64,000 nucleotides of DNA from Heterobasidion occidentale. Its lineage: Eukaryota; Basidiomycota; Agaricomycetes; Russulales; Bondarzewiaceae. Positions 30,991 through 42,757 of this stretch are shown piece by piece; the first letter of the stretch is position 1; each line of letters opens with the position of its first letter. Below the pieces are notes generated by a model that made no database searches, was not told where the DNA came from, and saw only the letters and a list, made by a program, of their open reading frames with translations. The translations under genes were made by a program, and so were the position numbers. The stretch is taken from assembly GCA_039111635.1 (NCBI GenBank), contig JBCAQO010000013.1, forward strand, positions 1 through 64,000. The letters run 5' to 3'.

Positions 30991-32287
30991 ATGCCAGTAC
31001 CACGGCCGAAGAGACACATCAATAACTTTAGCCAGCTATTTCCTCCCAAGCCTCAATGGACGACGGACCACATGCCTGACCTTTATGGGTATACTATGAT
31101 TGTCACTGGTGGAAGCTCTGGACTGGGAAAGGAGATTTGCCGGGTACGTCTCGCTGGTGTAAGCGATTTCGATACTTACATTCTGGACAGGTTCTCTCTC
31201 GAAACGCGAATATCTATCTTGCTGCTTGTTCCACGTCGAAGGCAATCAAGGAAATTGAAGACATCAAGCGTGATACTGGAAGGGGCTCCATTACTTTTAT
31301 GAATCTCGACCTCGTGGATCCTGCTTCCGTTCGCCATGCCGCTGCCGAGTTCTTGAGCAGGGAAGCGTCACCCCATGTCCTTTTTAACAACGGGTACGCT
31401 GCACTTTCTCCGACAGTTGCCATTATTTGATTTTGGAACTAAGAGGCATCATGTGTCCCCCTCTGGAATTCCTGACGATGCAGGGACACGATGGTCAATT
31501 CGGCGTAAATGTACTTGGTAAGCAATATCTCATTCGTATGATCTAACTTTTTATTGACTTCGATCATCCACAGGACTTTATTTCTTCACTCAATGTCTCC
31601 TCTCCGTTCTCACTAGTATGTCCAAGTCAGAAGGTCTCAGGCACAAAGTGCACGTCGTGCATACGTCTTCAAATGGACACGAGCTACTGTCAGTGCCTAG
31701 GGGCATCGATTGGACGGCACTGAGGCTAGGAAGTGAAGGCACCGCCGTGCGAAGGAAGCTATGTCTTCGGAAACTGTACGGTATGAGCAAATTGGTAGTG
31801 CTGCTTTTTTCGCGACCTTGCAACTTGCTTAGGGCTAATATCAACATCTCTACAGGGAAATGTCTTGTTTTCGAATGAGCTTGCTAAGCGGTATGGGAAC
31901 GACGGAGTAGTCTCAATTGCATTGCATCCCGGTGTGAACAATTTCATTCATTTCATCCAATCCATTGTTACACGTGTCTGATATAGATACGAAGGCAGCA
32001 TCAAGACCGAACTCCAACGCCACTCGATGTCTTTTCTGGACGGCATCATCGATAACGTCTTATCTTACGACATATCACTCAGAGTCATCACTCCTCTCTT
32101 TGCAGAGACGTCGGAGGAAGCCTTAAACATGAATGAAAAGGTAAGCTTCTGCTTCACATAACTTGTCTCCTGAATATTTTCTCTTCCATTGTAGAATCTC
32201 ATCGCATGTGCACGTGAAACCCTTCCGAGCAAGGATGCTATGAATCCTGAGTTGATGCCGAAGTTGTGGGACTGGTGGCACAAGTAG
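30991..32287 (+). CDS. Short-chain dehydrogenase/reductase
   Basis: NAD(P)-dependent oxidoreductase of the classical SDR type, similar in layout to retinol dehydrogenase-like fungal proteins. The cofactor motif TGGSSGLG is in exon 1 (near 31100), followed by ANIYLAACSTSKA, DLVDPASV, the NNGG position (usually NNAG), HTSSNGHE with the catalytic Ser, and YGMSK, the YxxxK pair. ALHPG follows, and the C-terminus is PELMPKLWDWWHK. At least six short introns; examples are 31144-31190 and one ending just before AGGCATCATG near 31449. Substrate not predictable from sequence. Confidence 0.82.
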
Positions 32288-32914
32288 AGGGTTTTAATTC
32301 AGGTAATAACTTATGTGCCTATAGGTGTCACTCACTCTTCTAATCTAGATGCGGCTTGCCGCAATCAAACTCTCATCTTGATGACAAACAAGACAGGTTC
32401 CTCGTCTGGCTATGTGGAAACCACCCATTCTCCTTTATATTTTGCACTTCAAGCGCGAGCTTTCTCACGACGTCTTCTTGGAAAACAACCTTACTTTCTG
32501 CGCTCGAAATAGACCCGCACTGCAGCGATTCATATATCCTACAAAGCAGGCGAAGAGGGACAGAAGCTCCATACTGTCGATGTCTCGAAGCGGCACGTGG
32601 ACGTACTGGTTGAGAGCTTTCGCTTTGACACGAGGATCCACACCTAGGGCGATGGTCTTGATTTACTCACTTTCTAAGCTCCTCAAGGTTTTTGTGGTGG
32701 TCATGCGATTAGGGACCATCACGGTAATGAGGCGTAATCATCTGAAGAAATTTAGACGTCACCAGGCCGAGGTGTACGGTCTTGTTCTTCGGAAGATGCA
32801 TCGTGGGTTCGAAGGTCCTTGCACGTTCCGTGTCGCATTCCAACCACAATAATGATGAACAATGCTAGAGATGGTAAAGAATGTACGTAGCAGCAATCAG
32901 CTTATAGTTCATTG
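32288..32914. other. Unassigned sequence between dehydrogenase and MetE-like relic
   Basis: An open frame at 32412-32852 (plus) has no recognisable homology, and its codons do not look coding. Nothing supported. Confidence 0.4.
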
Positions 32915-33905
32915 AATAATCTGTCAGCAATTCGGTCACAGCCTTCTCCACCGAACTTGTCATTCCATGGGATATTCATAGCTAACCAAAGAGAGAACAA
33001 ACTTGTCGAAATATATGAATCTTGAGATTTTTGCAGGGCAGAGGTGCACGCCAATCGCCATATCAGCATACCTTCACTTCAAGCACTCGTTGTAAGTCTT
33101 GATGCACAGATTCAGAAGGGTTTCGTGGTCAATCCCTCTCTCGACCATGCTAGACGTCATTGAATGAGCACAAAAGTAAGCGAGAAGAGGATCATCGAAA
33201 TGGATGGCATCAGCCTTCGCTTAACCGATGCCTGACCGACACGTACGACAAGTAAAACTTCCCGATTCCTTCTTGAGATGCAATGGCTATGTCGGCGCAT
33301 TCGTCCTCTGGGCCTGCGTGAGTTTCGTATAGGCTAGCAATCCCTTCTCTACAGCTACCGACCATTGATGCTAGAAGCGTCCTTGTGGTTCGCATACGGG
33401 CTGTGTCTGAGATGAAACCATTATGGGGGACACATTGTGATCAAAAAAAGAAAAAGTCCTGACCAACATACCATGAACATATAGAGCGGTGCTAGCTGAG
33501 CGGTAGAACAGACGAGCGAACCTAAGCCGTACACCGATATACCTTCGAGAATATATGTCATTCCATCCGTATTATCGAAACACTGGACAAGTGACTATTG
33601 AGCAAGTAGCATTTGAACAAGAAAATCCACGCTTCCTGCAAATTTCCCCACATTTGGTGGACGGTGGACTCGATGTCAACTGTCTGTTGCATACGCACGA
33701 TCTCGTCGATGGCCCTGTCTTCAACAGCGTTGAGCTCCTTCTGCGTGATCATCTTGTCATTAAGCTCTGTTTTCTTCAGCAAAAATTCAACAAGGCGCTT
33801 GAACGAGCGATGGGTTCGGCGCGAAAGGGAGGGGAGGCTAGAGACGCATGTTGAAAAGCGTCAATATTGACAAATTGTAGTGTCAAGGCCATGTCCGTGT
33901 CCATG
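32915..33905 (-). pseudogene. Decayed MetE-like (cobalamin-independent methionine synthase domain) gene
   Basis: Pieces in family order on minus: FRAEPIA near 33820; LLKKTELNDKMITQKELN and VEDRAIDEIVRMQQ at 33780-33680; GPEDECADIAIASQEGIG at 33330-33260; DAIHFDDPLLAYFCA and ERGIDHETLLN at 33230-33110; YADMAIGVHLC near 33050; and FGGEGCDRIADRLFNEL at 32960-32915. These match the YxjG-like single-domain relatives of methionine synthase. Frameshifts and stops separate the pieces, the TDGEFRRH block is corrupted, and about 100 residues in the middle are missing. Starts are about 380 bp from the FPP synthase gene, head to head. Confidence 0.75.
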
Positions 33906-34282
33906 ATCACGCGACACTGGGGGCGGGCTTTTGAAATCGCGAGCCCCGACGAATTGATGTTGTCGACTAAAGCTGCTCGCACAGAACTCGCCTTTTCAAT
34001 CACCTGGCGGTGCATGCATGTAGCATTGCGTCTATGCCCAGCTCTACACGGCGCTGCCCATGAAGATACATACAACATCTCTTTTCGCTCATTGAATAGA
34101 TCATCAGCATGAGGGCGAAGAGCTCGGGGATGACAAAATGGTCTCGATTGGCTAGTGCAGGATTGATTGGTCGTTGCAAGTGAGTAGCCTGCTAATTCTG
34201 AGGCGTCTAATTTGTGTTTATATACGCCCAGCATCTGCCTTATTTTCTACGGGACTTGTACTTCATTACCCCCTCAACGGCC

Positions 34283-35643
34283 ATGCCTACTGTTCCTGCT
34301 GCTCTGGACCGGGCCGGACCGCTGTCACTCCTTACGGCCAAAGCTGATCAAGAAGCGGCGCGCGAACGATTTGAAGGTGCATTCGGTATCATCAGAGACG
34401 AGTTATTTGCGCACTTTGCAGCCCATGGGCTGCCGGCTGATGCGGTTGAGTGGTACAGCCGTGTAAGTAACACCTTAAAGCCCCCTGTCTTTCCACGCGG
34501 TCGAGCTTGTATCTTTACATAGGTATTGGATTACAATGTCCTTGGAGGAAAACTCAATCGTGGTGTCACGGTGATCGATACGGTCCAAGTACTGAAGGGT
34601 AACCCATTAACGGACGACGAATATTTCAAGGCTTCCGTCCTTGGCTGGGCTATCGAATTCGTGAGGGCTTCATTGATCTTGTGATATGTGTTGTCGTTTA
34701 TCAGCTATCATATATAGCTCCAATCATTCTTCCTCGTTGCAGACGATGTAATGGACTCTTCCATCACACGTCGAGGTCGTCCATGCTGGTATCGACAGCC
34801 TGGCGTAGGCACGACTGCTATCAACGACGCGCTTCTTCTCGAAGGCGCCATCTACAGGTTGCTTCGCACACACTTCAAGGGCACACCCTACTATGCCGAA
34901 CTGCTTGACCTCTTCCATGACGTGAGCTCAAGTACATCTGTAACGTTGTCGTTACTCACTAGAACCACTCACTACAGGTAACTTATCAAACGGAAATGGG
35001 ACAGCTCGTTGATCTAATCACTGCTCCAGCGGATAGAATTGACCTCAGCAAATTCTCGCTCGAGCGGCATGTACTCGTCCTGTCAGTTCGTTTCCTGGCT
35101 AACATTTGCTTTTGTAGACACAGCCTGATAGTGATCTACAAGACAGCATTCTATTCGTTCTATCTGCCCGTCGCTCTTGCCATGCTTATGTGCCGCATTC
35201 CCTCCGACCCATCTGAACCATCAGACCCGTATAAGCTGTCTCTCGAAATTCTCCTTCCGTTGGGGGAATACTTCCAAATCCAAGACGATTATCTCGATTT
35301 CGCTGGCACACCAGAGCAAATAGGCAAGGTCGGCACGGACATCATCGACAACAAGTGCTCGTGGTGTATCAACACTGTTCTCTCTGTGGCAACTCCCTCC
35401 CAGCGTGCTGTCCTAGACGCGAATTATGGGCGAAAGGACTCGGCGTGCGAGGCACGCGTTAAGGCGATTTTTGAGCAGGTTGGGATACGGGAGCGGTATG
35501 AGAATTATGAGAAGGATGCCTATGAGAGGATCAGCGCTCTAATCGACGACACGCCTGAAGTTCAAAGTGCGGGTGGGAATGCAGTGCTCAGAAGGAAGGT
35601 GTTCAGGATGTTTTTGGAGAAGATCCACAGGCGACAGAAGTGA
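34283..35643 (+). CDS. ERG20: Farnesyl diphosphate synthase
   Basis: Condenses isopentenyl and dimethylallyl/geranyl diphosphate to FPP for sterols, quinones and prenylation. Diagnostic parts: [27 protein letters not shown] with the first Asp-rich motif (34735-34755), [30 protein letters not shown], then [18 protein letters not shown] with the second Asp-rich motif, and the C-terminal [13 protein letters not shown]. Start ATG 34283 gives the expected short N-terminus. Introns are short. The one at 35067-35117 (51 nt) is best read as GC-AG, because only this restores RHSLIVIYK; retained, it would add 17 residues in frame. No targeting peptide seen. Confidence 0.9.
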
Positions 35644-35786
35644 TGAATTGGTGTCTTCGCAACCCAGTTATACGTAGGCGAAGGTCAAACTGTAACCGGA
35701 TTATAATTGATTCCATTATAATCCTCAAATAGTATTAAAATGATGGGCATGCCCTAGATTATGAACGTAAATAAGAGGATATATGA

Positions 35787-36760
35787 TCAAGCGTGAGGTG
35801 CATCGTCGAGAACCGCTTGCCAAGCTGTGGAGACCGGATTCTTCGACTTATTCGCTGTAGCCTGCGGAAAAGCAGCACGATTAAGCATCCCAAATTTCTC
35901 AACAGGGTGAACAAGTACTAACAATGGCCTTCTCGAGATCAGATTTTGTTGTGATCTTTTTGCGGCCTGTTCCGGAGTCAGCGGGGAGAGCTTTTGCAAT
36001 GGTTTGCGCCTGCTCGATGATTTTCGCGACTTTGACATCCAGGCTCTTTGCGATATCAGTCGAGGTGGCCTTAGTCAGTTGGAGATAGTTGCCAACTGCC
36101 ACATTTAAATCGTCATTCCCTGCGGCCTTTCCCTTCCCCTTGAGCGAGTTTCCAACAACCGTCTTTTTCTGTAAGGAAGCAATCAGTCATTAGAAGTAAG
36201 AGCGTCACGGGCATGCTATCATACCCGATTGTTAACAGCCGATGCAAGGAAGTTGAGATTCTTGTTACCGTTGATGACATCGGAAAGAGGCTGAAGAAGA
36301 GCCGCCTTCGACACTGATGACTGCGCCTTAATCATGGCGGTAATCATAGTACAGACTCCTGTCTTCTGCAAGGCGCCGTCAAGGAGCTGGAGTTCAACGA
36401 TGTGATCTGTGAAGCGGGCAAAGTTTGTCAACCGCCGAAGAGGAGCGAAGACAACCATCATTACCGCATTGACTGTCCGCAGGAATCGCCTATATCCGAT
36501 AAACATTTTGATTGAAAGGTTTGCACTAGAGATATGCCACAAAAACTTACCGTTACAGCAGTTGCAGTGATGGTCGAAGGTGGTGTCAAGGTGAAGAAGG
36601 TTCCCTTGTTGTCTACCAGGCAGTCTTTGGCAGTTGCACCTCTCAAATTGAGAGCGCATACATTGTCCCTTCGACCAAGTGTGTGTAGCTCCGTAGGAAG
36701 TGCGTGGACCCGTGCAACAAAAACAGCGAATAAAAGGGTGGAGACAAAAGAGCGCATCAT
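35787..36760 (-). CDS. Small secreted protein with HNH-nuclease-like motifs, paralogue A
   Basis: Model: exons 36760-36551, 36490-36466 (25 nt), 36406-36235, 36168 to about 35920, and about 35860-35787; about 245 residues. N-terminal signal peptide (MMRSFVSTLLFAVFVARVHA) and a possible Kex2 site (LGRRD). Two Cys lie in CALNLRGATAKDC; then QCDHIVELQLLDG, GVC, LSDVINGNKNLNFL and AVNNRKKTVVG. The DHIVEL, N-L and NNRKK spacing resembles the His-Asn-Asn/His scaffold of HNH (His-Me finger) nucleases; that is inference. The Lys-rich C-terminal half is helical. The paralogue at 37508-38482 keeps all these positions. Role unknown; secreted effector or toxin-like nuclease are options. Confidence 0.75.
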
Positions 36761-37507
36761 GGCGACAAGGGAGAGACGAAAGGATAATTAGAAAGAGTGT
36801 GTAGTTGATCAAACGTGAGGATACTGCCAGAGTATGGAGGATAGGGCGTATTGTGCATATCCTTTTATAGACTGATTTTGGGCGCTCCCTGGAGGTGAGC
36901 GACATGGAGGTTCAAAGCCACACGCATGGTGGGCGCTTCTAGCGTCGCCTTGAAGCGCGCGCTTGAGGAGTTTGCGCAACAAGTTTCAAGGCATATCAAT
37001 TATTGTCCGCTGGCTATCAATACGCATGATGGGAATTGTAAGCAGCATCTAAATTGCACGGAACAGCTTTACCTCCGCAAATGTGATCTAATAGTATGGA
37101 ATTCAGGGTCAGCCATCGCCCTTCGTGCAGAATACGAAATTGATTGCTGAGACGATGCATAAATCAGACAGGATCAGGATGTGAAACAGATCGAATATAT
37201 TGACTAGACGCACTTCGTATACACTTATCAGTTTGAAGGACAGTGTTTCAGTCATTGCTGCCACCAGTCTGCCTCCTCGTCCTCAGCGCTCTAGCTACAG
37301 CTAAAGATTTGAGTCACCGCTAATTTGACCTTCAAGATTTGGTGAGTGTCTCTCAACTACACCGTCGGCTCATCAACATTGAGGTATGAAATTACTCCGG
37401 CTCGAGAGTTCTGTACCTTCAACAATACCATGACAAAAGGGGTGGCACGTAAAACATGACAACAGAATATCCTATGGAGAGATCATACTGAGCAGCAATC
37501 ACCGCGA
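36761..37507. other. Spacer between the secreted paralogues
   Basis: Holds the promoter of paralogue A. No ORF with recognisable content; a TATA-like CTTTTATAGA occurs near 36860 (plus-strand text). Confidence 0.4.
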
Positions 37508-38482
37508 TCAAGTGTGCGGGGCAGCGATCAGAACCGCTTGCCAAGCTGTGGAGACAGGAGACTTCGACTGATTCGCTGTAGCCTGTCGAAAAGAAGTGTG
37601 ATTCAGCACGTCAAAGATCTCAACAGGCTGAGATGATACTGACAATGGCCTTCTCAAGATCAGCTTTGGTTGTGATCTTATTGCGCCCCGTTCCCGAGTC
37701 GGGAGGGAGGGCATTCGCAATGGTTTGCGCCTGCTTGATGAGTTCTGCGACTTCGCTATCCAGGCTCCGTGCGATATCAGTCGAGCGGCCCTTAGTCAGT
37801 TGGAGATAGTTGCCAACTGCCTTGTCCAAGTCGTTATTTCCTTGTGGTTTACCCCTGAGCGACTTGCCAACAACAGTCTTTTTCTGCAAGCAATCATAGC
37901 TTATTTGAATGTATGAGCGTCGCAACAATGTAGACGTACTCGATTGTTTACGGTAGACGCAAGGAAATTGAGGTTATCGTGCCCATTGATGACATCAGAC
38001 AGTGGTTGAAGAAGAGTCGCCTTCGATACCGATGACTTCGCTTTGATCATCTTAGTGATCATATCACAGACTCCTGACTTCTGCAAGGCGCCGTCGAGGA
38101 GCTGGAGTTCAACGATGTGATCTGAGACATAAATCAAATTATGGCGTGAGTCTTGAATTGACGACAAGAAACTCCCAAAACATAATCACCGCATTGGCCA
38201 TTCGCAGGCACAGTCTACACTCGACTTTTCAGTTGGCTTGGGTTTTTTGACCAGAGATATTTTGTCACAACTTACCGATACAGTAGTTTCAGTGATGGTC
38301 GAAGGTGGTGTCAAGGTGAAGAAAATTCCCTTGTTGTTAACCAGACAGTCGTTGGCAGTGGCGCCTCTCAGATTAAGAGCGCAGACGTTATCCCTCCGAC
38401 CAAGCTCGTGCAGTTCCGGGAGACCTGCGCGGACCAGTGCGGCCAAAAGGGAAATGGCGAGGAGGGATGAGAAGGCATGCAT
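37508..38482 (-). CDS. Small secreted protein with HNH-nuclease-like motifs, paralogue B
   Basis: Tandem duplicate of the gene at 35787-36760, same strand and exon plan, including a 25-nt exon (38215-38191). Signal peptide MHAFSSLLAISLLAALVRAG, then LPELHELGRRDNVCALNLRG, QCDHIVELQLLDG, GVCDMITKMIK, LSDVINGHDNLNFL and TVNNRKKTVVGKSL, ending AWQAVLIAAPHT. The motif residues (DH, N, NNRKK) and four Cys are kept while linkers differ, which suggests selection on the fold. The Gly/Lys linker after VVG is shorter than in A. Function unknown. Confidence 0.75.
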
Positions 38483-39882
38483 TATAAAAAATCAGTGGTG
38501 AAGGGGCAGAGAATTATGAGTTTAGGTACAGGATAGATGAGGTTCAGAGGATGATACCACGGTATACTCAGTAGTCCGCATCGTACACACCTTTATATAT
38601 ACGGGTCATGGGCGCTTCCTAAGAGCAGGCCATGCCACGATATTGAGGGGCACAACGAGTTAGGCAGTAAGCTCTTCCAAATTTTCCGTGCATTCCGAAT
38701 TAGACAGCGTATCCTCGTGAAAGTATGACGCAAAATGATCCTCGCGAGTTCCATCGCAGAGTGTTAATTCTTTGACAGTCGGTATTCCTCAAACATTGCA
38801 TATCGTTCTGTAGGCTTTCTAATGAGGCGCCGAAACGATGCGTTGCTTTCACAAACGATGGACACAAGATGGAGCATTCGAGTTCACTGCTAGTCAGAAT
38901 GGCTTTTTTTCGAAATATCAATGGTGAGACGAGCCACCCGTTTAGAAAAACCATTGCTTACCACATATTTTACTTGCCACATATTTGGCTTGCACGATTA
39001 CGTTCCTTGCGCGGTTGTGACGGCATATCAAGAAGGATATGGTCGGACTATTGTGCACAGGTGACAGGTGGCGAGCCCTAATAGTTGCCAGACTTCATTT
39101 GCAGCGCCATGGCTTCCTGGAGAGCATGCCGTTTGTCGAGTTTGGCATTTCGACGTCGGAAAGTGCTTTGAAGATACATGACTACCATATTAGTTAGACG
39201 ATGTCAATGATCCTGTTGAATGTAGTACGTGCCTCGTATACATTTGAAGCTCGTCTTAAACCACCCTCGAATGAGATTGGCACCTTGTATGCCAATGGCG
39301 AATCTTGAAACAAGTCAGATTTAGATTTGCGGAATGCCGCTGTCGCTCAAGAAAAATCCAAAATGGGAACCACTCAGGGAGAGTGTCCTAATCCACATCA
39401 CCACAGGTAGAATCGCGATGGCATGATGAAGATGTCTGTGTCTGCGCAAGTGTTCAGAAAAAATTCTGAGATATCGATCTATGTGTTCAGCATCCACTAG
39501 AACCACCTGGGAGTACTTACTCGTAGAAGCACGCGGTGCGCTCATATGGAGATGTTTTATTGATACGATCCTCGATAGTTCCTCGATGCAGCGATGCTCG
39601 AACGTAGTAGGCCAGTGCCGAAACCTCAAAGGCCTCAATGTCGCCAATCGCGCAACTGCATGAGCGACACCATGCATGCCTCTGAGAGACAGACACCGCA
39701 TCCTGTCGATTGATGTAGCGATCAATTTCTGATGCCACGCCATCATTCTTAACCGCCCACCGCCTTACCGTCGCCGTACACGCAATTGAGTCATCATCTG
39801 GCCTTTGAAGTTCCAAGGTTTCGCAGATTACCTTCATCGTCTGCCCCTGCAGTAACTCCAGAGGACAACATATCCGCGAGGC
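38483..39882. other. Intergenic, nothing recognised
   Basis: 1.4 kb between divergent genes. Open frames at 39321-39984 on minus partly overlap the F-box gene start and have no recognisable homology. Confidence 0.45.
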
Positions 39883-41475
39883 ATGGGTTCTTGGGACGAG
39901 CTTTGTCTTCTGTGCGGCATCTGCCCAGCAGGCGGCCCCTCCGCACTTCTTCATCGCAATGACCTCCATGACATAGCTTGCCAACTTGCGGCAGAAATCC
40001 GTGTCGACACTCTGACTGACGACGACATCCTGTCCATTGTGACCGAAGCTCTCACCTCTTCTTTCTCAGACGACGACCGCATGCTGGGCTACCGCCCGAA
40101 GTGGTTGCCGGACGGACTTGGTCAGCGTGCCGACCTCACCCAGTGCACATGCATCGCAATAGGCTACTTCGATGTGGATAGGGAGGGAGAGGCCCCTGTT
40201 CGTGACGATGGCAGAGTGCCGGATGGCCGGAATGTGGAGGTGCGCCGAGTACGCGATATCGTGGGCGGAGACTTTCGTGTTGTCGTGCGGGCCATCGTCG
40301 ATGAAGACGACGAACAGAAGGATTCAGAAACGCTGGAGGTGCTTGAACCGGAAGAACAGGAGGGGTCGGGAGATCAAGAGGAATGGACGGAGCGTGAGGA
40401 GGACTGCGATTCTGCGTGCTCGGTCTCCGAGGTCAACCACCCCGATAATCCGAACTTCTGGCTCTGCGAGCGGTGCTACCAACTTCTCAATACGTGGTTG
40501 GATAAAGATGCTCTCCCGTGCACAAATCCGGCATTACATTCCGCTTCGGAGCCCATGTCGCTGGCAGGGGAGCTCTACGAGATCGTTAACTCCAGGGCAC
40601 AACGCCGACAGGGTATCTTTTAATCTATCTTTCTGAAGGACGCCTTGTTCAAGGACAAAATCATCTTTTCACAGACGCTGATACGGGCCTGTTACCGTGC
40701 ATCGATTACGGTGGAATCGAAGCCACGCTCGAACAATGGCAAGTTCATTTTGCTCCTGCCCGGCGTGGCTCACGGTACATAGCGAAAGGCATCCATGCCG
40801 GTCTCAGAGGGCCAGATTTGATACCCGCCATCATGCGCGACTTCAGATGTTGGATGTTCATGCAGCCAGATCTGTGAGTTTTGATCAATGTTTGTGAACC
40901 GCACATCTTACGCTTATTTTCCATGATACAGATGGCCCGAACCTACCGGCTCATATCCAGCATTCGTCCCCTTCCAAGGCGCTCATACTGACCTATCACC
41001 GATTATCGCTACGCTCCCAGTCGAGTTGTTGATCCTTATCATGCGCGAGCTTCCCATAGAGTCGTTGCTCTCCTTAGCGGCCACCTGCAGACTCCTTCGA
41101 GGTTTCATCACGGATCCAGCATTCATGGATCGTGTGCTTCGAGAGATACTGCTGTATGGAGACATTCGTTGGATCCTGCCCGCCACTCCCGACGAGATTC
41201 CACGTGCGCATGAGGTTGCCTCACGGTGGCTTTCCGAGCCTGTTACGGACGCATCTGGGCAGAACTTTTCGTCACCGTTTGCGTCTCCGCGTTTTCCGCA
41301 CCTGGCATTTGTCTACGCGTGCTTCCAATCGGACTCGATGAAGAACAGAAAGAGGATATGGGGGATGGTCAAGCAATTTGAAGGACTTTGGGTGGACTAC
41401 CGCGTGAGAGGGTGGGAGGTGGACCGGTTCTATCCGTCGAGCGAGCTTCCAAGGCTCGAGAAAATTGTGGAATGA
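39883..41475 (+). CDS. F-box protein of the agaric type
   Basis: F-box proteins recruit substrates to SCF ubiquitin ligases through Skp1. Three exons: the first ends near 40614 (RRQ), the second covers the TGLLPCIDYGGIEATLEQW to GLRGPDLIPAIMRDFRCWMF segment, and the third begins WPEPTGSYPAFVPF near 40932. The N-terminus MGSWDELCLLCGICPAGGPS, with its paired Cys, is typical of a large family in Agaricomycetes. The F-box itself is in exon 3 (LPVELLILIMRELPIESLLS, then CRLLR). An acidic stretch (DDEQKDSETLEVLEPEEQEG) lies mid-protein. No C-terminal repeat domain is seen, so the substrate is unknown. Confidence 0.82.
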
Positions 41476-42757
41476 CGGGTTCGCGGCGCGAATCTATTCT
41501 CATTTATTTTTGCTGTCACACTGTAAGAAACGCGCACCATTGATTGCGTGCATGGATTATTTCACTCATGCCATCCATTGCGTGCAGTGTTGTTTCTCTT
41601 CATGGTAGCATCTGCCACAAGAACAGGCGCGTCCACTATGAGCGCATCCACAAACATGACTTCGGAATATCAGCCCGTCGGAGCGTCTCAAAAGGCATGT
41701 ATCCAGAGTATGTCACCCCGGGGTGCTGTCCTCCGCAAACAGTGTAAACTTCAAACCGTGCTGGATGGCAATGAGTCAACTGATACAATCTCTCATCGTG
41801 ATCTACTGCCAAAACCAGATGACAAAACGCGATGCTCACGATGCATAGCCAATTAGTCGCACCAAGCCCAGCCGGAGATGACCATCGTTCGATCAACATT
41901 AATATTGTAGACGCCAACAACACCTTGTCCTTCTGGGCTACTGCTGCATTGGCAAACGCGCACACGCGCCCGCACCGCTCAGCTCGCTCAACCGGCGTTC
42001 CAGCTTCGCCGAAATGCCTTACACCTATCAAAGTACTTGTATAAGGCTATTATGAGTGGTGAAAGAAAGAAAAATTAGCGCTGACCTCAAGGTAACATGT
42101 GCGATTCCGCGATAGTGCTACAAGCGACGTGGTCCATGAAGATGCTCTCATCTGTTCAATGCCTCTAGCAGAGGTAGCGAAAAGCAGAGTGATGGAGAGT
42201 GAAGTGATGGAGAACACCGGAGATACACAGATGCCGTGGACAGATTCTACAGAGTAATTCAGGACAAATGAGCAGATGGCTTGAGTACCCCCGTTTTGAT
42301 TCGCCTCACTGCAGACTCATTTCGACGAGTATCGAATCCGTTTGAAACGCTCAGGTATGAGCTCGCCACGTAAGATAAAACCTATGTGTTGAATGATCCT
42401 GTGTGGACTACAGTATATTCTTCAGTAGTAAAATCCGTGCGAAACTAGAACGCATCTGCCAGCAAAGTACGTGCAGACTTGGATCGGGCGAATCACCCAT
42501 GTGCTCACTGCGCACTGCACAGCGCCTGAGTTTCCGTGAAACCACTGCCAAAATACTCCGGAAAAGGTTATAAGACTTCGATTTCATCACATAGATTGTG
42601 ATGAAATGATGGCATTGAGGCAAACCCTGTCAAACCTTTGTCCTATTCCAGAGGCTTTCGGGGAGTGTGGGAATGGAGCGCAGGATGCCGAAGGATACCG
42701 CACTGATGTTCCTGCCGCCTGATCTCTGCAACTGACCACCACATCCTGTGCATTATC
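41476..42757. other. Intergenic, nothing recognised
   Basis: No supported gene. Short frames at 41548-41856 (plus) and 41636-42031 (minus) lack homology and splice support. Confidence 0.45.

Noticed and set aside
32412..32852. Plus-strand frame of 146 codons after the dehydrogenase
   Set aside because: Tried as a histone, methionine-synthase and transporter fragment; none fits.
39321..39984. Minus-strand frames opposite the F-box gene start
   Set aside because: They overlap the well-supported F-box exon in antisense and have no recognisable domain.
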